The position numbers and the translations under genes are program-made. From the NCBI GenBank assembly GCA_036365515.1, contig CM070877.1:55092475-55156474 (forward strand): a stretch of 64,000 nucleotides of DNA, read 5' to 3'. Within the stretch, counting starts at the first letter, position 1. Every line of letters starts with the position of its first letter. Shown here in pieces: positions 45,251-55,243 of the stretch. The notes under the pieces were generated by a model, which saw only the letters and a program-made list of their open reading frames with translations, was not told the DNA's origin and searched no databases. The stretch comes from Torymus aiolomorphi. Its lineage: Eukaryota; Arthropoda; Insecta; Hymenoptera; Torymidae.

Positions 45251-48200
45251 GTTTTAAATGAATTTTTTTTGGTTCCTCGTTGATCGTTTTATTGCAACCT
45301 CCTTCAAAATTTACACTTTGGAACGTACGAGTCATCATCTCACAAGTATATAGGTTGTATTACAATAATTTTTACAAATTGATTTTTTAAAGAATTTGAA
45401 TATTTTCCTAATATAAATATTAAAAATACTAAAAAGTCTTAAATGTAAAAAAAAACATTATATAATAATAACATTTAAAAATTATTATTTTATCTACCTG
45501 GTTCATTAATACTATGCTCATTAGTCATAAAGTCAATGTTTTCATCGTCATATAACGTTCCCAAAATTTCATTCATACGTTCAGTATCTAAAAAAGAGAT
45601 CAGTTTTTTTTTTGTTGATTAGTATCTACAGCATTTGCTCCATCTACGAATGTTGTATCGGTATCTTCTTCAGCATTGCATTCTTTAACAAACATATCAG
45701 AACTATGATGGCCAAGAATGTACCATTTTATGTCCTACTCCCATTCCTCTTATGTAAGAAAAAAAATTTTCAATGACATCCTGATTTATTCTGTTTTTTA
45801 ATAAATATTCAATTTGAAAATCATTACTATTATATTGATTTTTCAAATAAGAAAGTAACTCTTGAAGAGAAGCGTTGTTTAAAATTATGCCTTTTTGAAA
45901 AGGAAGCAAATTTTTATGAGATCCAACTTTAATATTTTGCATGTAGGAAGTCATATTGTTCAGTATCTCATTTTGCTTTTGTAAATCTACACCATAGGCA
46001 CTAAGTGCAACAGTTTTTCCATACTTGATTTTGCTATTGAAGAGATCAAACCAGTCATTAGTAACTTTAAAACAATCAGCACAATCTTCCCAATTTTGAC
46101 ATTGAAAGAAACCGTTAAAGCCAAACTATCTCACAGCCTCTGCGGTAGTGTTGGAAAATACTTGTGCAGCTAATGAAACTTTTTGACGTTCATTACCAGT
46201 GGCATTTAAGTGTTTCTGCTGTAGCTTATACGGAATTTTTAAATCATTTTTATTAAGTAATAATAATTCTTACAGGCATTTTTTATTCAAAAACTTCTCT
46301 TCATAATTAAATGCAGAATCAATAAAGTTATTCCGTATTAATTTTAATAAATATGGCGAGTCTGCAAAGATAAATACTTTTAAATCATCATTGCTCACAT
46401 GAGTAAAAAAACAATTCTCGTCTTCAGTGATTCCAATATTTAAAGATTTCCATACAGCACTGTTCGATGATGCAAGGTCTGTCGTCATCGCTACTATGAT
46501 GCACCCAGCGTCCTATAATTTGTGTATTGTTTCATTTACAATATTAGCTGTCAGTACTGTATCATACTCGTAAAATATAGGTTGCTTCCAACGCTGAAAG
46601 AGGCCTCGAACCATTCCAAGTTGTACCGTTTTGTGTGGACCGATTTTTTGATCTTGTTTTCTGTCAATCTCAATATCTTGAGATATGTAGATTTCGTCAA
46701 ATGAAAGTACGCAAAGTCTTTCAGTCTCCGACACTTCACCATGTTTTCTTTTCATAATTGATAACACTGCTTCCATAATACCTGGTTTTATATCTACTGC
46801 TGCAGCTTGTTTACGCAGAGTAGAAAATCCAGGTAATGGCATATTCTTTGTTCTTAGGTATCTATATCCCTTAGGCGATACGCTTCTCAAAGCTATCGCA
46901 GCAGCAATGTCTTCAGGACTCCATTTTATACGTTTTTTCATTGGATGCAACAGCTTTTTTATTTGTCCAGCAGTGAAAATTGGTTTCAATATTTCGTACA
47001 CTTTGTTTTTTACTTCTTTTCTTCTTGATTTTTCTTGGCGAATTTTTTCACTTAATTTTTCTACTTCTTTTTTCAATTTTTTATTTTCTGAATTCAAATA
47101 TTGATTTTTAATTTTTAAACTATCGTTCTCTGCATTTAACTCCTCCACATTCAAATAATTTTGTAATCTGTAAGAAAAGTTTTAATTGATTTTCTTATAT
47201 ATTTTCTGATACGAGATTCTTTAATATTTATTTTAACATAAAATCTTAATAACCTCATACGATTCATAACAATTTATTGCTGCAAGTTAATTTCTTTAAA
47301 GTTATAAATAAATTATTTTAATTGTAAATTTAAATGTGATAATTTTAAGGAATGTCTTTACGTTTCTTATAAGAAATACATAGTTTGATTTATTCAACAG
47401 TATTGAATTTATATTTATTTTTCTTAATATCTTTAGAACTGTGATTTTATACGTAAAATTTATAAATAACTTACAAATCCTTTCTGGCATTTGTAGTATA
47501 ATCTGTCCTAGTCGCATCCAATAGACTATTCTCTCCTGTACTATTTAATGGCAAACTGATAATAGATTCTGTGGTCCGTGTCAAAGAATCATTATTTACA
47601 TTGTAATAATTGGATTTCAGTAATGATTGACTCACTCCAAATTCATTAATACTGTAATTTGCAGCACATCTAAAAAGATACAAACACCAAATTACCTTTT
47701 TATAATGGAGCTTTCAACTTTAGATCATATATATACATATAGAGATATAAAAAAATTAACAAAAATCTTATCTTAATTACCGAGTATCTTTGCCAAGCAT
47801 TAAGTCAGTTGGTTGTAATTTATTTTCATTTGTTGGAGTTGAGGTAGTATCCAATAGACTGTCTCCTGTACTATTTAACGACGTACTGACATTATGAAGT
47901 CTTATAAGTTCTGTGGGCCGTGTCAACGAGTCACTATTTACATTGTCACAATTGGAGTTAATCGATTGTAGTTCATTTTCATTTGTTAGATTTGAGGTCG
48001 ATATTGATCCAAGAAATGCAGATTTTATTCCATCACAGTTTAACCTTTTATTTATAGGCTCATTACGATTTTGATTGAAATCCTTTAAAATATTCACTAT
48101 TTACTGTTTACGTTTCCTCTTCAACCTATACGCAAAATAATTTGTTGAGATATTGTAAGATAATAATTGTTATGAAAATAATAATTTTACATACCTCAAT

Positions 48201-48728
48201 TTTTCTTCATTCAAATTTAATTTTTCTGTTGGAATTGCATTTTTAGACAGCTTCAAAATATTTACATCTCCGGGAACAATCAGATGTTCAGATTTCTTTA
48301 TAAAGCAATCTGGGGCAAAATGAACGGAGCATATACGAGCTGTATAAATTAAATCAAATATACTTTTATATATCTTGTTTGATGAACTTTAAATGATTAA
48401 TTTTATTAAAAAAGAAAAACAGAAAAAATACTTTACCAGTTGTGAGGTTAAGTTTTTCATTTTTACACGCTTCAATCCACTTATTAACTATTTCCTCGTC
48501 TTTTGAGAAACGAAAATACTTTATATTTGTATTTTTTGTATTACCGTTCCAATTAATACAACATTTAACTGAACAACCTGGCATTTTATTCACCACTTTG
48601 TCTGATACTCCGATATAAACAAACCCGCGTCTATATTTCAATATGGCGGAAAGTGGGAAGGCGCATTAGCAGTCGAAAATGAGGTTGGCTAAAGAACACA
48701 CCTTGTATATTTACATCATGCGATAGTA

Positions 48729-49578
48729 AGTAATTCTAACTCAGTAGTAATTTACTTCGGCCCCTTTTAATGATCGGCTTGCCATTCTAACTATCCTACG
48801 GACATTGCAGTCGTCCCTCTGATATAAGAATGCTCCGAGAGATGTTTTGCTAGCATCTGTGTTCAAATAGTGTGGTCGATCGTGTGAGGGCTGATATAAT
48901 ATCGCCTCTCGGCAGAACAATTCTTTCACCCTTCTAAAACTCCCTCTTGATAGTCACCCCATCCCCACTTTACTCCCTTTTTTGTTAGGTTAGATAAGGG
49001 AATCGTCTCATGTGCTAACTCATGTTGAAATTTTGAACAAAAATTGATTAATCCTAAAAACCCTTTTAAATGCTTTATGTTTCTTGGTGCAGGAAAATTC
49101 ATAATAGCTTCCACCTTTTCCGGATCTATCTTGATACCCTCTAAAGTTAATATATGGCCTAAAAAACGCATCTTCTGTTTGCAGAAATTCACCTTTTTAA
49201 AGTTCACGGTAATATTCTCTAAACTAATCCTTTCAAATAAAATCTCTAAATGATCTAAATGATCTTCAAAAATTTTCGGATACGCACAGCCTATCGTTCA
49301 CGAAATTAACCACAAAATCTGACAACCTTTCGACACGAATTCCGATGCCCCTGTTAGAGCTGGACTGCTGACCTTTGTCCCGAATGGCATTACCTTGTGA
49401 TGATACGTCATCCCGCGATGCAAGAACGCGGTGTATTTCCGTGATTCTTTACTTAAGGTAATTGCCAAAAACTTGCTGTTAAATCTAAACTAGTCATGAC
49501 CCCTACCTTGGCACATTTTCTTAGGACCTCTTCCATCCCCTCCGGTCCATCGTGGTCATTTTGCAAACGCTTATTTAA
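48729..49578 (-). pseudogene. pol: gypsy RT to RNase H segment, broken
   Basis: It includes LDLTASFWQL and FGTKVSS in the 49320-49500 minus text. The catalytic region reads like FVND and is disrupted by a stop/frameshift near 49295. 48926-49207 encodes VNFCKQKMRFLGHILTLEGI and FLGLINFCSKF. 48741-48929 encodes the RNase H start YLNTDASKTSLGAFLYQ and ASRSLKGAEVNYY. Frameshifts near 49460, 48930 and 48745 break it. It ends at the P-element target site. Confidence 0.8.
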
Positions 49579-49581
49579 CTC

Positions 49582-50474
49582 TCATGCATATAGACATAAG
49601 CGCATTGGCCCGTTCCTTTTTATTACTGGTACCAACAGATTGATAAATTGATTATACGAGCGCTCAATTATATCGTATTGTATCATGCGTTCTATTTCTA
49701 CGTCCACCTTTTCTAAATATTTAAACGGAATGGGATACGATTTATGGAAATATGGAGTTTTGTCATCAAACTGTAACGTATATTCGTATGACTCGAAACA
49801 CCCAGGTTTTTTTGCAAAAATTTGTTTATATTTAAGGATTAAATCTCTTAACCTAGTTCGTTGTTCAAACGTAATTTTCTCAACTTCGGATAACTTGGCG
49901 TCTATTTCCACCCCCGAAATTTCATCTTCCGATGATGGTTCGGTCGCGTTATTAATGTTAATTGCATCATGCACCTCTTCCGGTTCGCCCTGGTATATCT
50001 TAATGGAATTTACCTCATTTCGAGGTTTTATATTTTCCCGGATGCTTTTTTCGATTAATTCCATCTCCCTACTTTTAATTTTCCTTCCGAAACTAATTAA
50101 TTCTTTATCAAAGTCAATGCGTAATCTTAATTTTATTTTGACATCTACTCCCAAAATGCACTCCCGAACTAACCCTGGGATCACAAAAAATTCCAATTCC
50201 CCCTCCCATTTGTCGATTTTAACCTGTGCTCGAAATTGTTTTTTCAAACGGACAGATTTCTATCCTGTAAAATCTGTTGCCTGTATTCCTACCACCGGAA
50301 AAGTGGCATATTTTTTAAAATGATCAATATATTTTACATATACCTCCCCCGATATACATGAAATCTTACTACCCGTGTCTATTAGTGCACTGGCATCGCA
50401 ATTCTCTATCCTAATCTTAATCTTGGGACATCCCGATAATCTGGGGCCTGAAATCGACGAGTTTGCATCCTCCC
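49582..50474 (-). pseudogene. pol: gypsy protease and RT N-terminus
   Basis: Aspartic protease ASALIDTGSKISCIS (about 50350-50395), then after an in-frame TAG near 50261 a second frame of 221 codons. That frame has FFVIPGLVRECILGVD (end of protease), an acidic linker, and RT N-terminal text YKQIFAKKPGCFESYEYTL..PIPFKYLEKVDVEIERM..YDIIERS and VIKRNGPMRLCLYA. The typical conserved sequence here is (M/I)RLCLDAR. It is followed by a stop. Confidence 0.85.
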
Positions 50475-50478
50475 TTAA

Positions 50479-51156
50479 GGGGGCTAGACACCTTTTTTCT
50501 CTGAAATAAGAAGTCACATTTTAATACATAAATGTAAACTAATTATTTCATACTTTTTACATATAAAAGTGGGTATATTTACCTTACCTTAAAACTTTCT
50601 CCAATGGGCCTTTTATATGGTCCAGAACCATAGTCATCGATGAAACAAGTTTTTTCACTAACCGTAAGCTTTGAAATTTTCCTGTGGATGGATTGACTCC
50701 AGATTTGAACTAAATTACTCCTGAATAGTATAATTCTCATATGAGTGTAGGGATTTTTGATCTAATGAGAACAAAAAAATTGTGCTGTTTTTCAAGAGTT
50801 TTTTTTTTAATTTTTTTAAATTTTTTATATTTTTTCATAATTTTTCTGATGTAAAAATTTTTTCCGACATTTAATCCTAAATCCCTACACTCATATGAGA
50901 ATTATACTATTCAGGAGTAATTTAGTTCAAATCTGGAGTCAATCCATCCACAGGAAAATTTGAAAGCTTACGGTTAGAGAAAAAACTTGTTTCATCGATG
51001 ACTATGGTTCTGGACCAAATAAAAGGCCCATCGGAGAAAGTTTTAAGGTAAGATAAATATACCCACTTTTATATGTAAAAAGTATGAAATAATTAGTTTA
51101 CATTTATGCATTAAAATGTGACTTCTTATTTTAGAGAAAGAAGGTGTCTAGCCCCC
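50479..51156. mobile_element. 678-bp foldback MITE at TTAA inside gypsy
   Basis: A near-perfect palindrome: arms of about 280-300 bp begin GGGGGCTAGACACCTT(T/C)(T/C)TT on both strands, with an AT-rich loop near 50790-50880. TTAA lies on both sides (50475-50478 and 51157-51160). Dropping the element and one TTAA leaves a continuous gypsy frame on the minus strand. Same target and design as 32922-33645, but a different sequence family. Confidence 0.92.
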
Positions 51157-51164
51157 TTAATAGA

Positions 51165-51775
51165 AAATCGCGAGTGTCGTCGAAAATCGTGTTAATCTCT
51201 AACCTTGAATTATTTAAAGTTACGTCAGGAAATAGTTCAAGAATGTCCAACGATTCGAACTCTATTTCCGAGGCTCCTGTCGTAACTACTTCCCGTTTTC
51301 CGACTCATTATTTTCGAAATAAATCTGATTGACACTGGGGTTGGGTCGCGAATCTGACTGCCTCCTCCCCCTATTTCCTTGATTTGTTGAACGCGAATCA
51401 TTTTGCCTATACGGACGTTCCTCCCTCCAATTCGTGTTAAGATTCCTTACCTGTGCTGTTACGTTACTGCGGGATCGACGTACGAACGTCCTGTGTGCGG
51501 ATCGGCCCGTCTATGTTTGATTTCTATTTACGACGAACCTTGATCCCCCTGATGTACTCGGTATCGAATTATCAAACTGCCCCGCTCTATACGAATTTAA
51601 TTCTCCTACCTGGTCCGTTGTATCTAATAACTCAATAAGTTCATTTATCGTACTGATTCCCCTCGCTACTACCGCGGACTGGATGTGTTCGTCGAAATGG
51701 CGCGAAAAACTGTCCACGATGGACCTCATATTTGGTGCATTCATCAACATCTTAAGGACGTTCCCCGGGTCGAAA
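51165..51775 (-). pseudogene. gag: gypsy gag C-terminal region
   Basis: A 79-codon frame (51511-51750) reads MRSIVDSFSRHFDEHIQSAV..TINELIELLDTTDQVGEL. This is typical of the end of a gypsy gag core domain (helical). After a stop, further Arg/Asn/Ser-rich text (RPYRQNDSRSTNQGNRGRRQS) continues toward the protease. No Cys knuckle is seen. The 5' part of the element is missing or too diverged above 51780. Confidence 0.55.
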
Positions 51776-51780
51776 CAGCT

Positions 51781-52290
51781 ATTTTAATTTTTATATTTTT
51801 AAATAATGTTTTATTAATGTGATAATCCAAGAGTATAAGTATATATAAGAAATATATACTTGAAATAACATAAGACAATTTTTTTCAGACAAATTCAGGC
51901 AATAGTGACTATGGTATTGTTACAATTAAAGACAAAAACTTCAATAAGTTCTTTAAATTTTTTTATTTTTTATCCGATCTTAACGAAATGAAGCTTATTT
52001 TGTTCCTATATCAAACTCGTAAAAACTATTTGAAAATGTGTTCAAAATCCTACATTTTGTAACATTTATAAAGATTTAAACAGTTTCAAACAGCTACAAA
52101 GTAGGTCTTGTTTTAAATAAAAAGTACAAATTGTACAGGATAGTTTTATAAATATGTACACGTATATATACCTAATAAAAGAGCGATAGTTTAATATTAA
52201 TGAAATAAAAAACAGAGATTAAATATTTTGTTAATAAGAGACTTGGTGTCCTTGCATAATTCACTTGATTATAAGATGATAACTGAAAAA
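51781..52290. other. AT-rich, no gene
   Basis: Nothing recognisable. Confidence 0.5.
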
Positions 52291-52291
52291 T

Positions 52292-52520
52292 AATTTTTCT
52301 GCCCTCCGGCCGGAAAGCGCCAACTTCCCGGCCGCTCCGCGAAACGAAGTTGCCGCTTTCCAGCGCCGTCGAGCAGAAAAATAGTATACACACCTTGGCC
52401 AGTAAAAAAGAAAGCCTCAGATCACATGTTTGTCAACCTCGGCTTCGCCTTGGCCGACAATTACATGTGATCTGAGACATTTCTTATTTTACTGGCCTAG
52501 GTATGTAATATACTGTTACA
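52292..52520. repeat. double-hairpin GC-rich element, copy 2
   Basis: First hairpin: GGAAAGCGCCAACTTC against GAAGTTGCCGCTTTCC (15 of 16 pairs), bounded by TTTTTCTGC and GAGCAGAAAAA. Linker ATAGTATACACACC. Second hairpin: arms of about 40 bp from GGCCAGTAAAAAAGAAAGCC to CTTATTTTACTGGCC, with the inner core CTCAGATCACATG/CATGTGATCTGAG. Tail GTATGTAATATACTGTTACA. It has the same plan as 3228-3450. Confidence 0.7.
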
Positions 52521-52754
52521 AAGTTATGCAAATTTATAAAAAATTTAGCCTTCATATTAATGGAGCAAATTTGATAATATTTTGAATGTTAAAAATGTTT
52601 TTCTATAATGGCTTAGTTATAAACGACATGATTGAAGAAACATATCGCGTTGTCATAAAAATATACAAAAAATTGAAGTGTATATCTTCAAAACTTGTTT
52701 TGCTACAAGTAAAGCTATGTGTACAATCCAAAATAATCATAATAATTAGTGGTA

Positions 52755-52902
52755 TACCCCTCGCTATGGGCCGTCACAACAAACTTGACCTCGACGACAG
52801 ACGTCAGCTTGTAGTCAAGGCCAAGAAAGTCTATCCGAAGACCATAGCAAGGTACGAAGTACCGATGCAGCAGCTCAACAAGCGCAGCGCCAGCACATTC
52901 CA
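52755..52902 (+). CDS. short coding-like stretch, unidentified
   Basis: Within a 269-codon frame, only the ~48 codons before the CA microsatellite look protein-like (AMGRHNKLDLDDRRQLVVKA, then KKVYPKTIARYEVPMQQLNK), with higher GC than around. I recognise no family. The rest of the frame is microsatellite. Confidence 0.2.
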
Positions 52903-52975
52903 ACACACACACACACACACTCACACACACATACACACCAGCAAGCATACTGTGGAGAGAGAGACTGACGACGCA

Positions 52976-53026
<51 letters not shown>

Positions 53027-53333
53027 TGCGTTGCATCAGCGAAATGCATACTACGTGCATGTTTGTGTGTGTGCGTCTGTGTGCACGCGCGCACGCAAGC
53101 AAGCATATTCGAGAGACAAAGAGAGAGAGAGAGTGTGTGCAGCGCTACGGTGAACCAAAATAAGCTATGTTTTAAGCTACACTTTGGCGCATCAAAACTT
53201 TTATGTGTGTGTGTGCGTGCGTGCGCGTGTGTGCACATGTACAGCATTACGGGACACCAAGATAGGCTAGGCGTTCAAGACCAGTTCATTTTGACGCTGC
53301 AGTATCATTTTATAACTTTTGTGTATAAGCGTA

Positions 53334-53367
<34 letters not shown>

Positions 53368-53386
53368 TGTGTGTGTGTGTGTATCT
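52903..53386. repeat. cluster of AC, GA and GT microsatellites
   Basis: (AC)n at about 52903-52936, (GA)n at 52981-53026 and 53116-53134, and (GT)n at about 53202-53222 and 53334-53384. Confidence 0.95.
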
Positions 53387-53439
53387 TCGGTTTGACAAGG
53401 TACAGTGTATTATGGCAAATATACATATATTAATTAGAT

Positions 53440-54010
53440 TACCGATTTTCGATATTTTATCGGATTTTGGAAGCTAATGGTACGTGATTCATGAATATAT
53501 AGTCTTATGGAGATTCTATGGGGTTTTTATGGTGTATTTTATAACTTTTGTGTATAGCCTCTCTGGACCATGGCAAGTGTACCTACATAAAAAATTTTCT
53601 GATTCATGGGGGTTTTATGGGGGGGGGGGGGGGTTTAATGGGGTTTTCAATATTTTATCGGATTTTGGAAGCTAATGGTATGCGATTCATGAATATATAG
53701 TCTTATGGGGCGTCTATGGGGTTTTTATGGTGTATTTTATAACTTTTGTGTATAGCCTCTCTGGACCATGGCAAGTGTACCCACATAAAAAATTTTCTGA
53801 TTCATGTGGGTTTTATGGGGTTTTCGATATTTTATCGGCTTTTGGAAGCTAATGGTACGTGATTCATGAATATATAGTCTTATGGGGCGTCTATGGGGTT
53901 TTTTATGGTGTATTTTATAACTTTTGTGTATAGCCTCTCTGTACCATGGCAAGTGTACCCACATAAAAAAATTTCAGATTCATGGGGTTTTTATGGTTCT
54001 TTACAACTGT
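53440..54010 (+). repeat. ~190-bp tandem repeat, three units plus a partial
   Basis: The unit with CGATATTTTATCGGATTTTG, ATTCATGAATATATAGTCTT and CCTCTCTGGACCATGGCAAG starts near 53448, 53648 and 53827, and the last part recurs near 54000. Within the first unit is a pure G run (53618-53632). Minus-strand frames here are by-products. Confidence 0.85.
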
Positions 54011-55240
54011 TGTTATAGCCTCTCTGTACTGCACAGCGAGTGTCTAGCGCCCACGCGCAGTGTCTAATCATACACGCGCGGTTTGGAAAAATCGAAAAAC
54101 CGTAACTTAATGGACACTCGAATTTTTGCGTAGAATCACTATCTACATAACGTTCTCGCGCACATTTGCATGGGGTACAAGAGGGACACACGGCACACTT
54201 CACTTGTTCGCGCTATAAGACAATATTCACGACTGACAACCGACCGGCTGTTGATCTTTGCTACGGATGATCTGACCGCACGTGGGCTCTCTGCTGTCGC
54301 ATTATATCGGCTTACCTCGAATTAGTCATAACTTACTGTCGTCGAAATCGTATCTTGTCATGTGGACCATCATGTTTTCAATTTCTAGAATTACACACGC
54401 GTGCAAAAAACTCCTGACTATGACATTCTTTATCAACGGTCGCGTTCACGGCCGGCACACTGCGAACGTTCATTTTTAGCGTAAGTCTGATAGTGTAACA
54501 TCAGACGACGAACTGCAGATATGTTATTTTTAAAAATGTCACTTACCGATGGCTCAGCGAGTTGCAGTATAATGGAACACCATATTTTCCTTAGCCTAAG
54601 AAGTTAAGATATATATTAAATTTCTTTATGACACAGTCTTTCTGATGTTACAAATAATATGTGCGATTATAAAATAAGGAAAAAAGAAGTGAGAAAAAGT
54701 CACGCACGCGAAATGCTGACAGCTGAGTCAGATAAAACAAAACATCAGCGCTTCTTTAGTTTTGTCTTTACCGTGATCATTAAAAACACCTTTATTACGT
54801 TACATAGAGAGTATGTGGTTACCGGATAATTAAGACGACATATGATTTTGGTAAGTGTAGATTACATTACCATGAAAAGAATTTCGTTACGTTAGTGAAA
54901 TCACCAAACGCTCTTAAAGGACTGTTTATTGCTAGAAGACACGTGTTTGCTGACTCGAGAGAAATGTGACGTACGAGAGGCGCATCAAAGTGTAACTGTA
55001 TATTTTTTCATTAAATTAGTATATGTAGCGCCAGTATATTTAAGAAGAATAGTGACTTGACTCGTGAGTACGCTTTGGCCAGTTGACAACGAGTGATCAC
55101 CCGGTAAAATGGTTAGAGCTAGTGTTAGTTATCTTGTGAAAATTTTGCGACTTGCTTTACGCATCGCAAGAAATCGCGAACCACACATTCGTACAATGTG
55201 TGGACCTGTGTGGTCCAGTGATTTTTAAAGATTATCTTTA
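54011..55240. other. no recognised gene; possible upstream region of the PolB locus
   Basis: Mixed-composition sequence. A 40-codon frame at 55109-55231 and a TATATTTAAG box near 55037 precede the polymerase locus, but neither is convincing. No Polinton terminal repeat is evident. Confidence 0.35.
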
Positions 55241-55243
55241 GAT

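Larger units (their letters stand above)
43696..45303. mobile_element. two head-to-head 5'-truncated Penelope-like element copies
   Basis: 43696-44575 (minus) and 44574-45303 (plus) are near-identical inverted copies joined at their 5' truncation points. The minus copy encodes the C-terminal end of a Penelope-like protein after the GIY-YIG region: SALSEHVQKTGHKIDFDNT, then RKRTFSEMLHIHSQNNSLNR, ending at a stop near 44265. The plus copy starts within the same passage. Both end in a ~55-bp segment with a hammerhead-like core and then ~50 bp ending TTTTATTGCAACCTCC. Inverted partial copies are a known insertion outcome of Penelope elements. Confidence 0.8.
43090..48584 (-). pseudogene. P element-type transposase with THAP domain, six exons, broken
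   Basis: Exons by splice signals and matching phase: 48437-48584, 48195-48339, 47781-48125, 47475-47669, 45498-47167 and about 43090-43550. Exons 1-2 form a THAP zinc finger (MPGCSVKCCINWNG..FRFSKDEE..WIEAC; then ARICSVHF..DCF). Exons 3 and 4 are low-complexity Ser/Thr/Asn-rich and resemble each other. Exon 5 has a coiled coil (ENDSLKIKNQYLNSENKKLKK), then WSPEDIAAAIALRSVSPKGYRYLR, SFDEIYIS, MVRGLFQRWKQPI, FADSPYLLKLIRN and ENFFSYIRG. Exon 6 has YIAGYVAYRFRTKYPNLG. In-frame stops occur at 48101-48103, near 46513, near 46272 and near 46130, and a frameshift lies near 43175. It is therefore inactive. THAP9/P transposases cut and paste DNA using GTP. Confidence 0.9.
42666..48720 (-). mobile_element. 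P-type DNA transposon, 6.05 kb, decayed
   Basis: The ends are inverted: (T/C)ATGATGTAAATATACAAGG followed by TGTGTTCTT (28 of 29 bases match). This is strikingly like the Drosophila P element terminus, which starts CATGATGAAATAACA. The 8-bp target copies are caatagca (42658-42665) and cgatagta (48721-48728), 6 of 8 identical. Removing the element and one copy gives a continuous gypsy RNase H frame. Inside is a six-exon THAP/P transposase pseudogene, and a pair of Penelope-like copies lies in its last intron. Confidence 0.9.
42551..51780 (-). mobile_element. Ty3/gypsy retrotransposon carrying three nested insertions
   Basis: Minus-strand order: gag tail (51165-51760), protease and RT start (49582-50474), RT/RNase H (48729-49578), then an RNase H tail (42551-42657). 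It is interrupted by a TTAA foldback MITE (50479-51156) and a P-type element (42666-48720), and is cut off by the BEL LTR at 42550. Integrase and LTRs are not seen. Reading frames line up across the MITE and across the P element when one target duplication is kept. Confidence 0.85.

Noticed and set aside
49685..50323. 212-codon plus-strand frame
   Set aside because: Antisense shadow of the gypsy protease/RT frame, which has clear family motifs on the minus strand.
55109..55231. Small gene upstream of the polymerase
   Set aside because: Only 40 codons, no homology recognised, and the sequence contains an inverted repeat (GGACCTGTGTGGTCC).
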